64,000 nt of DNA from Mesobacillus jeotgali (lineage in GTDB: Bacteria > Bacillota > Bacilli > Bacillales > Cytobacillaceae). The position numbers and the translations under genes are program-made. The stretch spans positions 2,589,526-2,653,525 of the forward strand of contig NZ_CP025025.1 of assembly GCF_002874535.1 (NCBI RefSeq), read 5' to 3'. Positions 1-9,351 of this stretch are shown piece after piece (the first letter of the stretch is position 1; every line of letters begins with the position of its first letter). A model generated the notes under the pieces. It was not told where the DNA came from, did no database searches, and saw nothing but the letters and a program-made list of their open reading frames with translations.

Positions 1-522
1 ATGGTTTGCCATTTTTTCAAGATCAACCACAGGATATCCCTTTGACTGGAGAGCATGCAATATGTCGGTTTTACCAGTCCCTGTCATTCCATGTAGAACG
101 ATGGCCTTACCGGGCAAAAGTTGAGGAATTCTTTCCAAAATATATTCCCTATATGCCCGATAACCACCCTCAAGGCGCAAAGAAGGAATTCCTGCGTATT
201 CAAGAAAGGATGCTACAGATCTGCTTCTCATCCCGCCTCTCCAACAATGAACCACAGGCTCGGCACCTGTATTCTTTAGGTCCTTTATTTGACCGAGCAA
301 GTGTGGCAGCTTTGGAGAAACAATCTCCATAGCTCGCCATTTGGCAGCTTCTTCACCAGATTGCTTATAAAGCGTCCCTATCTCTTGTCTTTCCTCATCT
401 GTGAATAATGGTATATTGACCGACCCGGGTATTGCCGAATCACGATGCTCGATTGGCGCCCTGACATCGACTGGTATATATTGCTTTGAGTTGATTAATT
501 CTTGTACTGATATGTCTTTCAT
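1..522 (-). CDS. mnmH: tRNA 2-selenouridine synthase, N-terminal part (runs off left edge)
   Basis: The 174 visible codons encode an N-terminal rhodanese domain followed by the start of a P-loop domain. MnmH (SelU/YbbB) replaces the sulfur of 2-thiouridine at the tRNA wobble position with selenium, via a geranylated intermediate. The rhodanese loop HCWRGGMRSRS carries the catalytic Cys, and GMTGTGKTD is a Walker A motif. The ATG at 520-522 has GGAGGT about 8 nt upstream. The family is usually near 350 aa, so about half is present; the C-terminus lies left of the window. The frame is open to the edge. Confidence 0.93.
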   Translation of the reverse strand, partial: MKDISVQELINSKQYIPVDVRAPIEHRDSAIPGSVNIPLFTDEERQEIGTLYKQSGEEAAKWRAMEIVSPKLPHLLGQIKDLKNTGAEPVVHCWRGGMRSRSVASFLEYAGIPSLRLEGGYRAYREYILERIPQLLPGKAIVLHGMTGTGKTDILHALQSKGYPVVDLEKMANH

Positions 523-640
523 TTTCCGATTGACCTCCATGGTCGTATGTTTGAAACTACATCTATCTATTGTACCTAAAACAAGCTGAGTTTTCACCAT
601 TATAACCTTAAAACAAACAATCCTTTCGTATTTTGAATAG

Positions 641-664
641 AAAAAAACCGCAGAAGGTCTGCGG
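641..664 (-). terminator. Rho-independent terminator after the 665-1243 gene
   Basis: On the minus strand CCGCAGACCTTCTGCGG folds into a stem-loop directly followed by a run of T. It begins just past the stop codon of the upstream gene. Confidence 0.85.
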
Positions 665-1243
665 CTAACAAGAAAACTCTTTACCAACGAGTATGCTGAC
701 TGCCTTGCAGAATTCCTTCCACTGGTTCGGAAAGGAATCCAGGCCTCTGCTTTCATATGTTTTTCCTTTTGTTTTGAGTTTTACTGACCAACTGGTACCA
801 TCCACTACAATACCTTCTGTTTGGTAGTCTTCTTCCCACTTCCATAATTTCAAAGGATACAGTTTCTTTTTAAAATCCTCCACGCTGCCGAATCTTCCTA
901 CTTTAAGCGGCTCTGAAGCTTTAGAGTCAAGATGCCACTCAAAATAGGTAAAGGTATTCCTTTTAAAATCGATTCTCACCCTCATTTCTGGGCCAGGATA
1001 TCCATGCAATACGACCGTCATCATAACTGGTTCTTTATCAGGCCTTATTGAAACGATATCATCTTTCACCAGGAATAATTCGTTGTTGCTGCTAACAAGC
1101 GTTTGTATATATGAAGGTTCTACTAAATACTGCCTCTCACTAACAATGCTATGATCTTCTTCACTCATTTCCTGGCAAATCACTGGAATTGTTGCATTTC
1201 CCTTTTTTTCTAAAATATCGAGAATCGCTTCGTACATTTTCAT
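665..1243 (-). CDS. Hypothetical protein, possible N-terminal winged-helix domain
   Basis: A 192-aa protein I cannot name. The first ~80 residues (MYEAILDILEKKGNATIPVI...) read like a HARE/RpoE-delta-type winged helix (helix, short helix, then a 'FLVKDDIVSIRP' hairpin). The remainder is basic and rich in W/Y/K with no known catalytic motif. An in-frame TTG at 1252 exists, but AAAGGAAG sits about 9 nt before the ATG at 1241-1243, so I use that ATG. It is a monocistronic gene with its own terminator. DNA binding is an inference from the fold impression only. Confidence 0.7.
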   Translation of the reverse strand: MKMYEAILDILEKKGNATIPVICQEMSEEDHSIVSERQYLVEPSYIQTLVSSNNELFLVKDDIVSIRPDKEPVMMTVVLHGYPGPEMRVRIDFKRNTFTYFEWHLDSKASEPLKVGRFGSVEDFKKKLYPLKLWKWEEDYQTEGIVVDGTSWSVKLKTKGKTYESRGLDSFPNQWKEFCKAVSILVGKEFSC

Positions 1244-1642
1244 CTCGTTCAACTTCCTTTATTAGTAACTAAATAGATTGTCATTTTTAATTTCAACCAC
1301 TGAAAACTTTAAGTAAAGTATATACAACAAATATTCGATTGTACTGTAACAAATCGCACGCTTTTTTAAAAAAACATCGATTATGCATGTGACAAATTCA
1401 GTCATTTTTTTCATCAACCATCGTATTAATGTAGTATCTTGTCTTTTTCTGCGCTTTCCCGAGAAATAATTTTCAGAATAAACTGTCTTTATTACCAATC
1501 AATCATTTCTTGTTCTTCACCAGCGACATAAAATTAAAGATATTATAGGTGTCAAAAGGGGGGAAGTTTAAAAATGAGCTATAACTGGTATAAAAGAAAA
1601 AACCAGAAAAATTCTGGTCAAATAAATCAGGAGTGACTGAAT
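1244..1642. other. Intergenic region, no supported gene
   Basis: About 400 AT-rich bases between divergent genes. Short minus-strand frames here lack ribosome binding sites and have low-complexity composition. It presumably holds the two divergent promoters; a small hairpin (CCAGAAAAATTCTGG, about 1604-1618) lies in the leader of the methyltransferase gene. Nothing else is evident. Confidence 0.5.
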
Positions 1643-2242
1643 ATGATAGATTCGATGGCGAAGCAGTTCGAGAAGCCAAAAGGCATACTTGGAAAGCTTG
1701 CAGGAACAATCATGTATTTTGAGAACAGGAAAATTAATAAGTGGAGCATACAAAAGCTCCAAGTACGTAAAAATGACCGGATTTTAGAGATTGGCTTCGG
1801 TCCGGGATACGGTATTAAGACTTTAATGTCAAATTACCGCGGATTAGAAGTAGATGGAATAGACCTTTCTAAAAAAATGAAGAACGAAGCGTCAAAAAGA
1901 AATAAAGAGTGGATTGAACAAGGCAGAGTACACCTGAGTATCGGGGATGTTGCCAACTTTCAACCAGAACATAATTACAATAAAATTATTTCTGTAAATA
2001 ACTACCCACTCTGGGACCAACCACTGACTTCCTTAAGCCACCTATTCCGATTGTTGAAACAAGGAGGAAGGATTGTGCTTACTGTCCAGCCGCGCGAGGA
2101 AGGATCGACGGCTCAGACAGCAAAACAATTGGGAGAAAGAATGAAAAATGATTTGCTTAATACCGGATTCAAAAACCCGGAGATATCCTATCTTGAGGTA
2201 AGACCCGTTTTGACAGTATGTGTCACCGCTGAAAAGAAATAG
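1643..2242 (+). CDS. Class I SAM-dependent methyltransferase
   Basis: A 199-aa protein with a Rossmann-type methyltransferase core. Motif I is LEIGFGPGYG (around residues 48-57), which binds S-adenosylmethionine; the acidic end of strand 2 is DGIDLS, and 'LLKQGGRIVLTVQPRE' is the usual post-motif strand. The N-terminal ~40 residues (KPKGILGKLAGTIMYFEN...) resemble small stand-alone methyltransferases annotated only as class I MTases in bacilli. The substrate cannot be read from sequence. The ATG has GGAGTGA 6 nt upstream. It is monocistronic and convergent with the trp operon. Confidence 0.9.
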   Translation: MIDSMAKQFEKPKGILGKLAGTIMYFENRKINKWSIQKLQVRKNDRILEIGFGPGYGIKTLMSNYRGLEVDGIDLSKKMKNEASKRNKEWIEQGRVHLSIGDVANFQPEHNYNKIISVNNYPLWDQPLTSLSHLFRLLKQGGRIVLTVQPREEGSTAQTAKQLGERMKNDLLNTGFKNPEISYLEVRPVLTVCVTAEKK

Positions 2243-2273
2243 CCGCTTCTTGAATTCAGCGGCTATTTATTTT
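2241..2273 (+). terminator. Terminator after methyltransferase gene
   Basis: AGCCGCT and AGCGGCT form a 7-bp stem with a 10-nt loop, followed by ATTTATTTT. It overlaps the stop codon and may also help end the convergent trp operon. Confidence 0.85.
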
Positions 2274-2293
2274 CCATTTTTTTACTGCAAATA

Positions 2294-3070
2294 CTAGGAC
2301 AAACTAACCCCTTCAGCAGTACGCACGAGCTGTTTTATTCCAGGTAAATCTCCTTGTTCAAATAAATCGATAATTTTGCTTCCAACAATTACGCCATCAC
2401 AATGCTTGCACACTTCTCTGACTTGTTCAGCATTTGAAACCCCAAACCCTGCTAGCACCGGAACTTTGCTGACACTTTTAATTGAACTTAGGAAAGCAGC
2501 AAGGTCCACACTGAGGTTGTTTCTTGCACCAGTTATACCTGTTACGGTAACAGCATAAATGAATCCTGTTGCCCTGGAGCCGATTTCTTTTATTCTCTCA
2601 ACTGGAGTTGTAAGCGTCACTAACCTGATTAAAGAGATTTCATGCTCCTCAAGCGCAGGATGAATGAAGTCTTCCTCCTCAAGCGGTAGGTCGGGAAGAA
2701 TGCAGCCTGATATTCCAGCGTCCGCAGCATCCTCGGCAAACTTTTCGAGCCCATATGCCACGAGGGGGTTCAAATAGGTCATTAAAATAAGAGGAATTGA
2801 GATTTCAGTTTTGAAGGTTTGAACCTTTTCCAGCACCTTTCTCAAAGTAGTTCCTCTGCTAAGCGCCCGGATACCAGCTTCCTGGATCGTAGGCCCATCC
2901 GCAACAGGATCAGAAAAGGGGATACCAATTTCTACCGCATCGGCCCCACATTCCTGTAAAAATAGCAGCTTCTCCTTAAGGGTTTCCAGCCCTCCATCTC
3001 CAGCCATTATATATGGAACAAAAACCTTTTTTCCTTTTTCAGTCAGAGCCTTTTGAATTCTATCCATCAT
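2294..3070 (-). CDS. trpA: Tryptophan synthase alpha subunit
   Basis: A 258-aa (beta/alpha)8 barrel that cleaves indole-3-glycerol phosphate to indole and glyceraldehyde 3-phosphate; indole passes through a tunnel to TrpB. The catalytic Glu and Asp are in [15 protein letters not shown] (about residues 48-62); GITGAR is the loop that closes over the active site. Length is normal. It is the last gene of the operon and its ATG overlaps the trpB stop by 4 nt (ATGA), so the two are translationally coupled. A second ATG follows at once, so the start is uncertain by one codon. Confidence 0.98.
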   Translation of the reverse strand: MMDRIQKALTEKGKKVFVPYIMAGDGGLETLKEKLLFLQECGADAVEIGIPFSDPVADGPTIQEAGIRALSRGTTLRKVLEKVQTFKTEISIPLILMTYLNPLVAYGLEKFAEDAADAGISGCILPDLPLEEEDFIHPALEEHEISLIRLVTLTTPVERIKEIGSRATGFIYAVTVTGITGARNNLSVDLAAFLSSIKSVSKVPVLAGFGVSNAEQVREVCKHCDGVIVGSKIIDLFEQGDLPGIKQLVRTAEGVSLS

Positions 3071-4272
3071 TCCATTCCTCCTATCCTGTCCTTAATTGTC
3101 TGTACATCTTTATCTCCACGGCCAGATAAACAGACAACGATACTCTCATCTTTGCTCATCCCAGCGGCTAGCTTGACTGCGTACGCAATGGCATGTGCAC
3201 TTTCCAAAGCAGGAATGATTCCCTCTAATTTTGAGAGCAGTTGAAATGCTTGTAGTGCTTCATCATCGGTTACCGATTCATACGTGATTCTATTAATATC
3301 ATGCAGATAGCTGTGTTCAGGGCCAATGCCAGGATAGTCCAGACCAGCTGATATCGAGTGCGCCTCCTGAATTTGACCGTCTTCATCCTGAAGAAGGTAC
3401 ATCATCGCACCGTGAAGGACACCTGGTTTCCCTTTAGATAGTGATGCGGCATGTTTGTCAGTTGCCAGGCCGAGACCAGCAGCTTCAACACCATAAATTG
3501 ACACGCTTGTATCATCAATGAACGGATAAAACAAACCAATCGAATTGCTGCCGCCTCCAATACAAGCTACTAGTGCATCAGGAAGCTTCCCTTCTTTTTC
3601 GAAAAATTGCTGTTTCGTTTCTTTACCTATGACACTTTGAAAGTCACGGACCATTTTCGGGAACGGATGCGGACCCATTACTGATCCAAGGATATAGTGA
3701 GTATCGCGCACGTTTGTCACCCAGTAGCGAAGAGCTTCATTGACCGCATCCTTCAAAGTCCCGCTGCCTGCGTCAACACTTATTACTTTCGCGCCAAGGA
3801 GTTCCATCCTGAAAACATTTAATTGCTGTCGCCTGATATCCTCTTTGCCCATGAAGATGACACATTCCAGATTCAGCAAGGCACAGACTGTTGCTGTTGC
3901 AACTCCGTGCTGTCCAGCCCCGGTTTCAGCGACAATTTTTCGTTTGCCCATCCTTACTGCAAGCAAGGCCTGACCGACTGTATTGTTGATCTTATGTGCC
4001 CCTGTATGGTTGAGGTCCTCCCGCTTTAGGTATATTTTTGCTCCACCAGCATGTTCCGTGAGATTGCTAGCCAGGTATAATGGTGTTTCCCTCCCAACAT
4101 AATCTTTCATTAATTTTTGCAGTTCGACATGAAATTCCTCGTCTGCCATAGCTCTGTTGTATTCCTTCTCCAATTCAAGAACAGCATGCATCAGCGTTTC
4201 CGGTATGAACCTTCCACCATAATTTCCAAAATGCCCTTTTTCGTCCGGCAAATTATAAGTATTAATAGTCAT
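3067..4272 (-). CDS. trpB: Tryptophan synthase beta subunit
   Basis: A 401-aa PLP enzyme that condenses indole and serine to tryptophan. The Schiff-base lysine lies in TGAHKINN (about residue 90), the PLP phosphate loop is GGGSNSIG, and [11 protein letters not shown] is the conserved substrate loop. Length is typical of the TrpB1 class that partners TrpA. It starts right after the trpF stop with no gap and overlaps trpA by 4 nt. All expected residues are present. Confidence 0.98.
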   Translation of the reverse strand: MTINTYNLPDEKGHFGNYGGRFIPETLMHAVLELEKEYNRAMADEEFHVELQKLMKDYVGRETPLYLASNLTEHAGGAKIYLKREDLNHTGAHKINNTVGQALLAVRMGKRKIVAETGAGQHGVATATVCALLNLECVIFMGKEDIRRQQLNVFRMELLGAKVISVDAGSGTLKDAVNEALRYWVTNVRDTHYILGSVMGPHPFPKMVRDFQSVIGKETKQQFFEKEGKLPDALVACIGGGSNSIGLFYPFIDDTSVSIYGVEAAGLGLATDKHAASLSKGKPGVLHGAMMYLLQDEDGQIQEAHSISAGLDYPGIGPEHSYLHDINRITYESVTDDEALQAFQLLSKLEGIIPALESAHAIAYAVKLAAGMSKDESIVVCLSGRGDKDVQTIKDRIGGME

Positions 4273-4890
4273 TCAAACTTCCTCCCTTTCATTCTTTGCA
4301 TTATTAATAAAAGCCTTTATTTTCGCTAAATCTTTTTCTCCGTTTGTTTCGACACCGCTGCTGACATCAACCATCAAGGGGTTGACTTTTGCGATTGCTT
4401 TGCTGACGTTTCCAGCATCCAATCCGCCTGCCAGGATAACCTTTGTGTCTGATTTTTCGATTACTTTTGCCAAATCCCACTCAAAGCTTAGGCCGTTTCC
4501 TCCCCGATATTCCGCTGGAGGACTGTCAAGGAGGATGTAGTCAGCTTTAATAAACTCAAGTTTCTCAAGATCTTCCGTTGACTTAACAGAAATAGCCTTT
4601 ATTAAGGGCAGCCCAATTGATCGATAATCATCAGTCACCTCATCACCATGAAGCTGAATATGGGTCAAGCCTGCTGTTTCGGCGATTTTCTTGATTTTAG
4701 CGGCATCCTCGTTCACAAATACTCCTGTCTTCCAGACATGTTCGGGCAAAGCATCAATGATTTGTTTAGCCTCAAAAGCTGTAACTTGTCTTTTGCTTTC
4801 TGCAAAAACGAAACCAAGGGCGTCAGTTCCGCATCGAACCGCGTGCTGCGCTGCCTCTACTGTTCTTATTCCACAAATTTTAACCTTCAT
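4273..4890 (-). CDS. trpF: Phosphoribosylanthranilate isomerase
   Basis: A 205-aa (beta/alpha)8 enzyme that performs the Amadori rearrangement of phosphoribosylanthranilate to CdRP. The catalytic Cys is in KICGIRT at the N-terminus; LAGGLDAGNV and DVSSGVET form the phosphate site. TrpF is separate from TrpC here, as in Bacillus and unlike Escherichia coli. It overlaps trpC by 11 nt and abuts trpB, consistent with one polycistronic message. Confidence 0.97.
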   Translation of the reverse strand: MKVKICGIRTVEAAQHAVRCGTDALGFVFAESKRQVTAFEAKQIIDALPEHVWKTGVFVNEDAAKIKKIAETAGLTHIQLHGDEVTDDYRSIGLPLIKAISVKSTEDLEKLEFIKADYILLDSPPAEYRGGNGLSFEWDLAKVIEKSDTKVILAGGLDAGNVSKAIAKVNPLMVDVSSGVETNGEKDLAKIKAFINNAKNEREEV

Positions 4891-5674
4891 GATGATCCCT
4901 TATTATTGGAACAAAGAATGTCTGGAAAGTTTTTATAAGATCACCGGAAGTCATGAATGTCTCACCTATCAGCACTCCGTCTGCACCAGCAGCTGCTGCA
5001 CGGACGATATCGTCCCTTGTTTTCATGCCGCTTTCACTGACCAGAAGCGCTCCTTCTTTTTTCACTAGCGGCCCAAGCTTCTCTGTATTTTCGAGATTGA
5101 CCTCGAATGATTTCAAATCACGATTATTGATTCCTATGATTGCAGCTTTTATATTCAGAGCCTTTTCCAGATCTGTTTCGTCATGGATTTCAACGAGGCA
5201 CTCCAACCCTTTTTCAGAGGCATATTCATATAGCTCTGCCAATTTCTCTTCAGGCAATGCCGATGCTATGAGCAAAATGACATCTGCTCCTGCTGAACGG
5301 GCCATTTCTATTTGAATTTGATCAACGATAAAATCCTTGCAAAGAATCGGCAGGTTCACTGCTTCCCTGACTTTTTTTAAATCAGTGAAAGATCCTTTAA
5401 AGCCTTTTTCATCAGTTAACACTGATATAGCGGAGGCACCTGCCCGGGCATAAAGTTTTGCTTGCTCAGAAGGGTCCAATGAAAGATTAATGTCCCCTTT
5501 AGAAGGGGACGCCCTTTTAAACTCAGAAATGATGGCGACATGCTTTGACTCTCGTAATGCTTTAATCAAGGATCGCTGCTTCGATTGTGATACAGGCATG
5601 TCAACTCCCGCTTTCTTCAACTCTTCTACTTCCACTCTTTTTCTTTCAATGATTGAATCAAGTATTGTGCCCAT
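4880..5674 (-). CDS. trpC: Indole-3-glycerol phosphate synthase
   Basis: A 264-aa TIM barrel that closes the indole ring of CdRP with loss of CO2 and water. Signature ISEFKRASPSKG (about residues 49-60) holds the catalytic Lys; GINNRDL and SESGM are later active-site and phosphate motifs. Length is normal. It starts 1 nt after the trpD stop and overlaps trpF by 11 nt. Confidence 0.97.
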   Translation of the reverse strand: MGTILDSIIERKRVEVEELKKAGVDMPVSQSKQRSLIKALRESKHVAIISEFKRASPSKGDINLSLDPSEQAKLYARAGASAISVLTDEKGFKGSFTDLKKVREAVNLPILCKDFIVDQIQIEMARSAGADVILLIASALPEEKLAELYEYASEKGLECLVEIHDETDLEKALNIKAAIIGINNRDLKSFEVNLENTEKLGPLVKKEGALLVSESGMKTRDDIVRAAAAGADGVLIGETFMTSGDLIKTFQTFFVPIIRDHHEG

Positions 5675-5675
5675 C

Positions 5676-6701
5676 TCATCCTACCGCCTTTTTGTTTCGA
5701 TTGCTGATGCTAATTAAATTCTCCAGTTTGGATAGTGCCCTGCCTGAATCGATGCTTTCCACCGCCAGATCTACTCCCTGAAGAATCGATTCCACCTTAC
5801 CAGCGGTATAAATTCCGAGACCTGCGTTGAGCAGCACAGTATCCCGGTGTGCCCCCTTTTTACCTTGAAGAACCTGGAGCAATATGTCCGCATTGTCGCG
5901 TGCATCTCCACCCCTGATACTGTTATTGTCGTATAATGGCAAGTTCACTTCTTCAGGCTTTAGATTGATCCGTTGAATTTCTCCTTCTGAAACGATGACC
6001 ATTTGGTTTTCACCCGCAAGAGATGCTTCATCCATCCCTCCTGCTCCGTTGATGACGATGGCTCTCTTCCTGTTCAGATTTGCAAGAACATGGGCAAACT
6101 TATCGAGCAAATCCCTTCGGTAAATTCCAAGCAGCTGGTAATCAAGCTGTACTGGATTTGTCAGTGGTCCGATTAAATTAAAGATGGTAGGAATTTTCAG
6201 GTCCCTTCTTACCTTCATGATTTGTTTCAATTTCGGGTGGACATAAGGAGCAAAAAGAAAAGCAATCCCATTTTGTTCAAGAATTTCTTCTGTTGCTTCC
6301 GGAGAGAAGTCGAGACTGACCCCGAGTGCCTCCAAAACATCCGCACTTCCTGTCTTGCTCGAAACGCTTCTGTTTCCATGCTTTGCTACCGTTATTCCGG
6401 CTCCGGCAATGACAAATGCAGAAGTAGTGCTTATATTGAAGCTTTTTGATCCATCTCCTCCTGTTCCGCAATTATCAAGAACATTCGGTATATTTTTTGT
6501 AAAAGTAAGTGCATGCTTTCTGATGGTTTTTACCAACCCAGATACTTCCTCAGCGGTTTCTCCTTTTGACTTGAGCCCCGTTAAAAATGAAGCAATTTCA
6601 CTGTCTGTCGTCTCTTGAGTGAAAATTTCCTGGACAGCTTCTTCCATTTCATGCTCCATCAGCGATTTTCCTTCCACCAGCATTTCAAGATAATGTTTCA
6701 T
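5676..6701 (-). CDS. trpD: Anthranilate phosphoribosyltransferase
   Basis: A 341-aa enzyme that joins anthranilate to PRPP. The PRPP-binding glycine loop DNCGTGGDG (about residues 80-88) and KHGNRSVSSKTGSADVLEALG-type segment (near 107) are complete. It is a stand-alone TrpD, not fused to TrpG. It overlaps the end of trpG by 17 nt, so its ribosome binding site lies inside trpG. Confidence 0.97.
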   Translation of the reverse strand: MKHYLEMLVEGKSLMEHEMEEAVQEIFTQETTDSEIASFLTGLKSKGETAEEVSGLVKTIRKHALTFTKNIPNVLDNCGTGGDGSKSFNISTTSAFVIAGAGITVAKHGNRSVSSKTGSADVLEALGVSLDFSPEATEEILEQNGIAFLFAPYVHPKLKQIMKVRRDLKIPTIFNLIGPLTNPVQLDYQLLGIYRRDLLDKFAHVLANLNRKRAIVINGAGGMDEASLAGENQMVIVSEGEIQRINLKPEEVNLPLYDNNSIRGGDARDNADILLQVLQGKKGAHRDTVLLNAGLGIYTAGKVESILQGVDLAVESIDSGRALSKLENLISISNRNKKAVG

Positions 6702-7287
6702 ACGTTAAAGTCTCCTTTCTGTTTTCGGTTAGAAAATTCGATAAAATTTGCTTTCCGCTTTTCGTACCAATCGATTCTGGATGAAACTGAAGTCCGTATA
6801 AAGGATAATGTTTATGCTTGATTGCCATGATTTCCCCGTCATCAGCTGCCTCAGCCAGAACCTCAAAACCTTCATTAAGCGTCATACGGTCGATCACCAA
6901 AGAGTGGTATCGCATTACTTCAGGATGTTCCTCGAGATCATTCATCAGAGAAGTGCCTGTATGCTGGAGTTTGGACTGCTTGCCATGCATGATTTTTTTA
7001 GCCTTGATGATGGAACTGCCAAATGCATGGGCTATTGCCTGATGGCCAAGACATATACCAAGAATAGGGATTGATGACGCCAATTGTTTAACAGTATCTA
7101 CACAGATTCCGGCTTGTTCCGGCCTGCCTGGGCCCGGAGAAAGGACAATTGCTTCAGGTTCCATTCGTGAGATTTCCTGAACCGATATTTTATCGTTCCT
7201 GATTGTTTTCACTTCAGCACCCAGTTCGCTTAGATACTGGTAAAGGTTATAGGTAAATGAATCGTAATTATCGATCAGCAGGATCAT
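6685..7287 (-). CDS. trpG: Anthranilate synthase glutaminase subunit
   Basis: A 200-aa class I glutamine amidotransferase that supplies ammonia to TrpE. The nucleophile is in GICLGHQ (Cys about residue 79), and the His/Glu of the triad in HPES (about 170). In Bacillus subtilis the shared TrpG/PabA gene lies in the folate operon; here a dedicated copy sits within the trp operon, as in the B. cereus group. It overlaps trpE by 20 nt and trpD by 17 nt. A dual role in folate synthesis cannot be excluded. Confidence 0.96.
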   Translation of the reverse strand: MILLIDNYDSFTYNLYQYLSELGAEVKTIRNDKISVQEISRMEPEAIVLSPGPGRPEQAGICVDTVKQLASSIPILGICLGHQAIAHAFGSSIIKAKKIMHGKQSKLQHTGTSLMNDLEEHPEVMRYHSLVIDRMTLNEGFEVLAEAADDGEIMAIKHKHYPLYGLQFHPESIGTKSGKQILSNFLTENRKETLTYETLS

Positions 7288-8665
7288 GGGCTGCCTCCAT
7301 CAATGCTTTTAATTTATGGTTCGTCTCATCAAACTCTTTCGCCGGGTCAGAGTCATATACAATGCCTGCACCTGCCTGGAGATACCCTTTGCCATCCTTG
7401 ACAATCAATGTTCTGATTGCAAGGGCAAAATCCATGCTTCCACAAGCAGAAAAGTAACCTACCGCTCCTGAATAGACACCTCTTTTTTCCGATTCAAGCT
7501 CATTTATGATTTGCATCGCCCGAATTTTTGGAGCTCCTGACACTGTCCCTGCTGGAAGGCACGCCGCCAGCCCATCCATTGGGTGGGCATCTGACAACAG
7601 CCTCCCACTTACTTCAGATACGAGATGCATCACAAACTGATACCTTTCTACAGCCAGGAACTTATCAATTTTGACACTGCCGACTTCACAAATCCTGCCT
7701 AAATCATTCCTTGAGAGATCGACGAGCATCTTATGTTCAGCCAGTTCCTTTTCGTCATCCTTCAATTCCAGTTCCAGTTCAAAATCCTCATCCGGGGATA
7801 GTCCCCTCGGCCTGGTACCTGCAATAGGGTTTGCAATCATCGTTCCATCCCGGTACTTCACGAGGCTTTCGGGGGACGTGCCGGCAACAACATAATCTTC
7901 AAAGTCAATAAAGTACATATAAGGGGAGGGATTATTTACTCGCAGCTTTCGATAGAACGAAAATGGATCTCCTTTTGCATCCGCTGCTAGCCTTCTTGAC
8001 AGCACAACCTGAAAGATTTCTCCCTCTTCGATCAGGCTCTTTGCTGTCCTGACCGATTTTTCAAACTCCTCCCTGTTTTGCGAGGCTTTAAAATCTGAAA
8101 GAGAAAATCGATTGACAGGCTGTTTTTTAATTGGCGAATCAAGTTCTTCTTTGCGTTTTTTTATTTTCTTCATGAGCGCCTCTTGGCTGTATTCCGGAAA
8201 CGGAATGCCTATCAGTCTGATCTTTTGTTTAAGATGGTCAAACACGATGACTTCATTGAAGAACATCAAATGTGCTTCTGGCATATCAAGGGGATCTTCA
8301 TTTAGCGGCCCAATTTCTTCAAAGTCGCGAATGAAATCATAGCTTACAAAACCGACACCGCCACCTATGAAAGGAATTTCAAATTTAGGGATTACTCTAG
8401 GAAGCACTTCTTTCAGAACCTCTGAAAAGGTACCCTGTACTCGCTCCTTATCGCCTTTTCTTACCAGATAAGTCTTACCCTTTTCATTCAAGAGCTCGTA
8501 AACGGGATCACAGCCAATGAAAGAAAAACGGCCGGAATCATTATGTTTATGGGAACTTTCCAGAAGGAATTTTTTCTTTCCGGAAATCGTTTGAAATACA
8601 GATATAGGCGTTAATGTATCGCCCTCAATTTCCTCGATAAAAACATCTGGTGCTTCTACATTCAT
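7268..8665 (-). CDS. trpE: Anthranilate synthase component I
   Basis: A 465-aa chorismate-utilising enzyme that makes anthranilate with TrpG ammonia. The N-terminal feedback site LLESS (about residues 34-38) binds tryptophan; the C-terminal catalytic domain shows NPIAGTRPRG, ELAEHKMLVDLSRND and GTVSGAPKI. The LLESS motif and position next to trpG favour TrpE over PabB. It is the first gene of the operon; the ATG has AAGGAGG 7-8 nt upstream, just after the proximal T-box terminator. Confidence 0.97.
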   Translation of the reverse strand: MNVEAPDVFIEEIEGDTLTPISVFQTISGKKKFLLESSHKHNDSGRFSFIGCDPVYELLNEKGKTYLVRKGDKERVQGTFSEVLKEVLPRVIPKFEIPFIGGGVGFVSYDFIRDFEEIGPLNEDPLDMPEAHLMFFNEVIVFDHLKQKIRLIGIPFPEYSQEALMKKIKKRKEELDSPIKKQPVNRFSLSDFKASQNREEFEKSVRTAKSLIEEGEIFQVVLSRRLAADAKGDPFSFYRKLRVNNPSPYMYFIDFEDYVVAGTSPESLVKYRDGTMIANPIAGTRPRGLSPDEDFELELELKDDEKELAEHKMLVDLSRNDLGRICEVGSVKIDKFLAVERYQFVMHLVSEVSGRLLSDAHPMDGLAACLPAGTVSGAPKIRAMQIINELESEKRGVYSGAVGYFSACGSMDFALAIRTLIVKDGKGYLQAGAGIVYDSDPAKEFDETNHKLKALMEAAHDPADR

Positions 8666-8689
8666 ATAAATCCTCCTTTAGAAAATAAA

Positions 8690-8985
8690 AAAGTCCCCTA
8701 TACATGCACAAAAATTGTGCTGTATAGAGGACGATTACGATTGGACCGCGGTGCCACCTCATATTGGAGCCGTGTGACTCCCACTCTTCAGGTACAGGAA
8801 ACCAAAAGAAGTTTCGTTATACCCTATCCTTTTAACGGCGGAATCCCGGGCAAGCCCTACTGCTATTTCAGGCTGCCTCTCGCAAGGCCATTCGGCAGGC
8901 ATTTCTGTACCGGTTCACACCATACCCGGCTCTCTGCAAAAGAAATATCCTGCTTACTCTTCTTGCTCATCGAGTTTACATAATA
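8690..8985 (-). promoter_or_regulatory. Proximal Trp T-box leader with terminator
   Basis: The minus strand holds a complete T-box leader. The 14-nt T-box (GGTGGCACCGCGG) is at about 8746-8758. A specifier UGG (Trp) lies at 8888-8890 in GAAUGGCC, within a stem I carrying AAGAAGAGUA and CAGAGAGCC. The terminator is a long stem (8691-8732) followed by a T run. Uncharged tRNA-Trp would pair with the specifier and T-box and prevent termination upstream of trpE. It follows another complete T-box. Confidence 0.95.
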
Positions 8986-9011
8986 TAATTATGGGTTATT
9001 TTAGATATACA

Positions 9012-9290
9012 AAAAGGGTCCCTCTCCTTATTTTTTTAAAAAATAAGGACGAGAGACCCGTGGTGCCACCTTAATTAGCTGTAAAACAGCTCACTTAACA
9101 GCATCGAGCATTTAATGCTTAATGCCTGCCTTTTATAACGATAAGGCATGTTCGCCAAAGCCTACTGCCCCAATGGGGTTCGGTCTGGAAGCTCGGAAGT
9201 CCATTCGCTGTTAAAGTTACGCTGATTCTCACCAACCATCAGCTCTCTGAAGAATCTTATACAGTTACTACTCTTCGTCATTGCTCTTAC
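9012..9290 (-). promoter_or_regulatory. Distal Trp T-box leader with terminator
   Basis: A second full T-box upstream of the first on the same transcript. Stem I contains GACGAAGAGUAGU and CAGAGAGCUGAUGGUUGG; the specifier UGG is at 9201-9203 (GAAUGGACUU). The T-box AAGGTGGCACCACGG lies at about 9058-9072. A terminator stem (9014-9059) with T5 ends the element. Two Trp T-boxes in series should need two readthrough events, giving tighter and steeper control. Confidence 0.95.
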
Positions 9291-9305
9291 AATATGTTAT
9301 TCATT

Positions 9306-9334
9306 ATATTAAAGCGGTGATAAGTAAATGTCAA
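9306..9334 (-). promoter_or_regulatory. Probable trp operon promoter
   Basis: On the minus strand TTGACA (9329-9334) is followed after 17 bp by TAATAT (9306-9311); an overlapping TATAAT (9303-9308) gives a 20-bp spacer. It is the only good sigma-A match upstream of the distal T-box. Confidence 0.6.
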
Positions 9335-9351
9335 ATAAAAAATTAAATATT

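Noticed and set aside
1262-1498. 78-aa minus-strand protein
   Set aside because: AT-rich, no ribosome binding site, composition unlike the neighbours' coding sequence.
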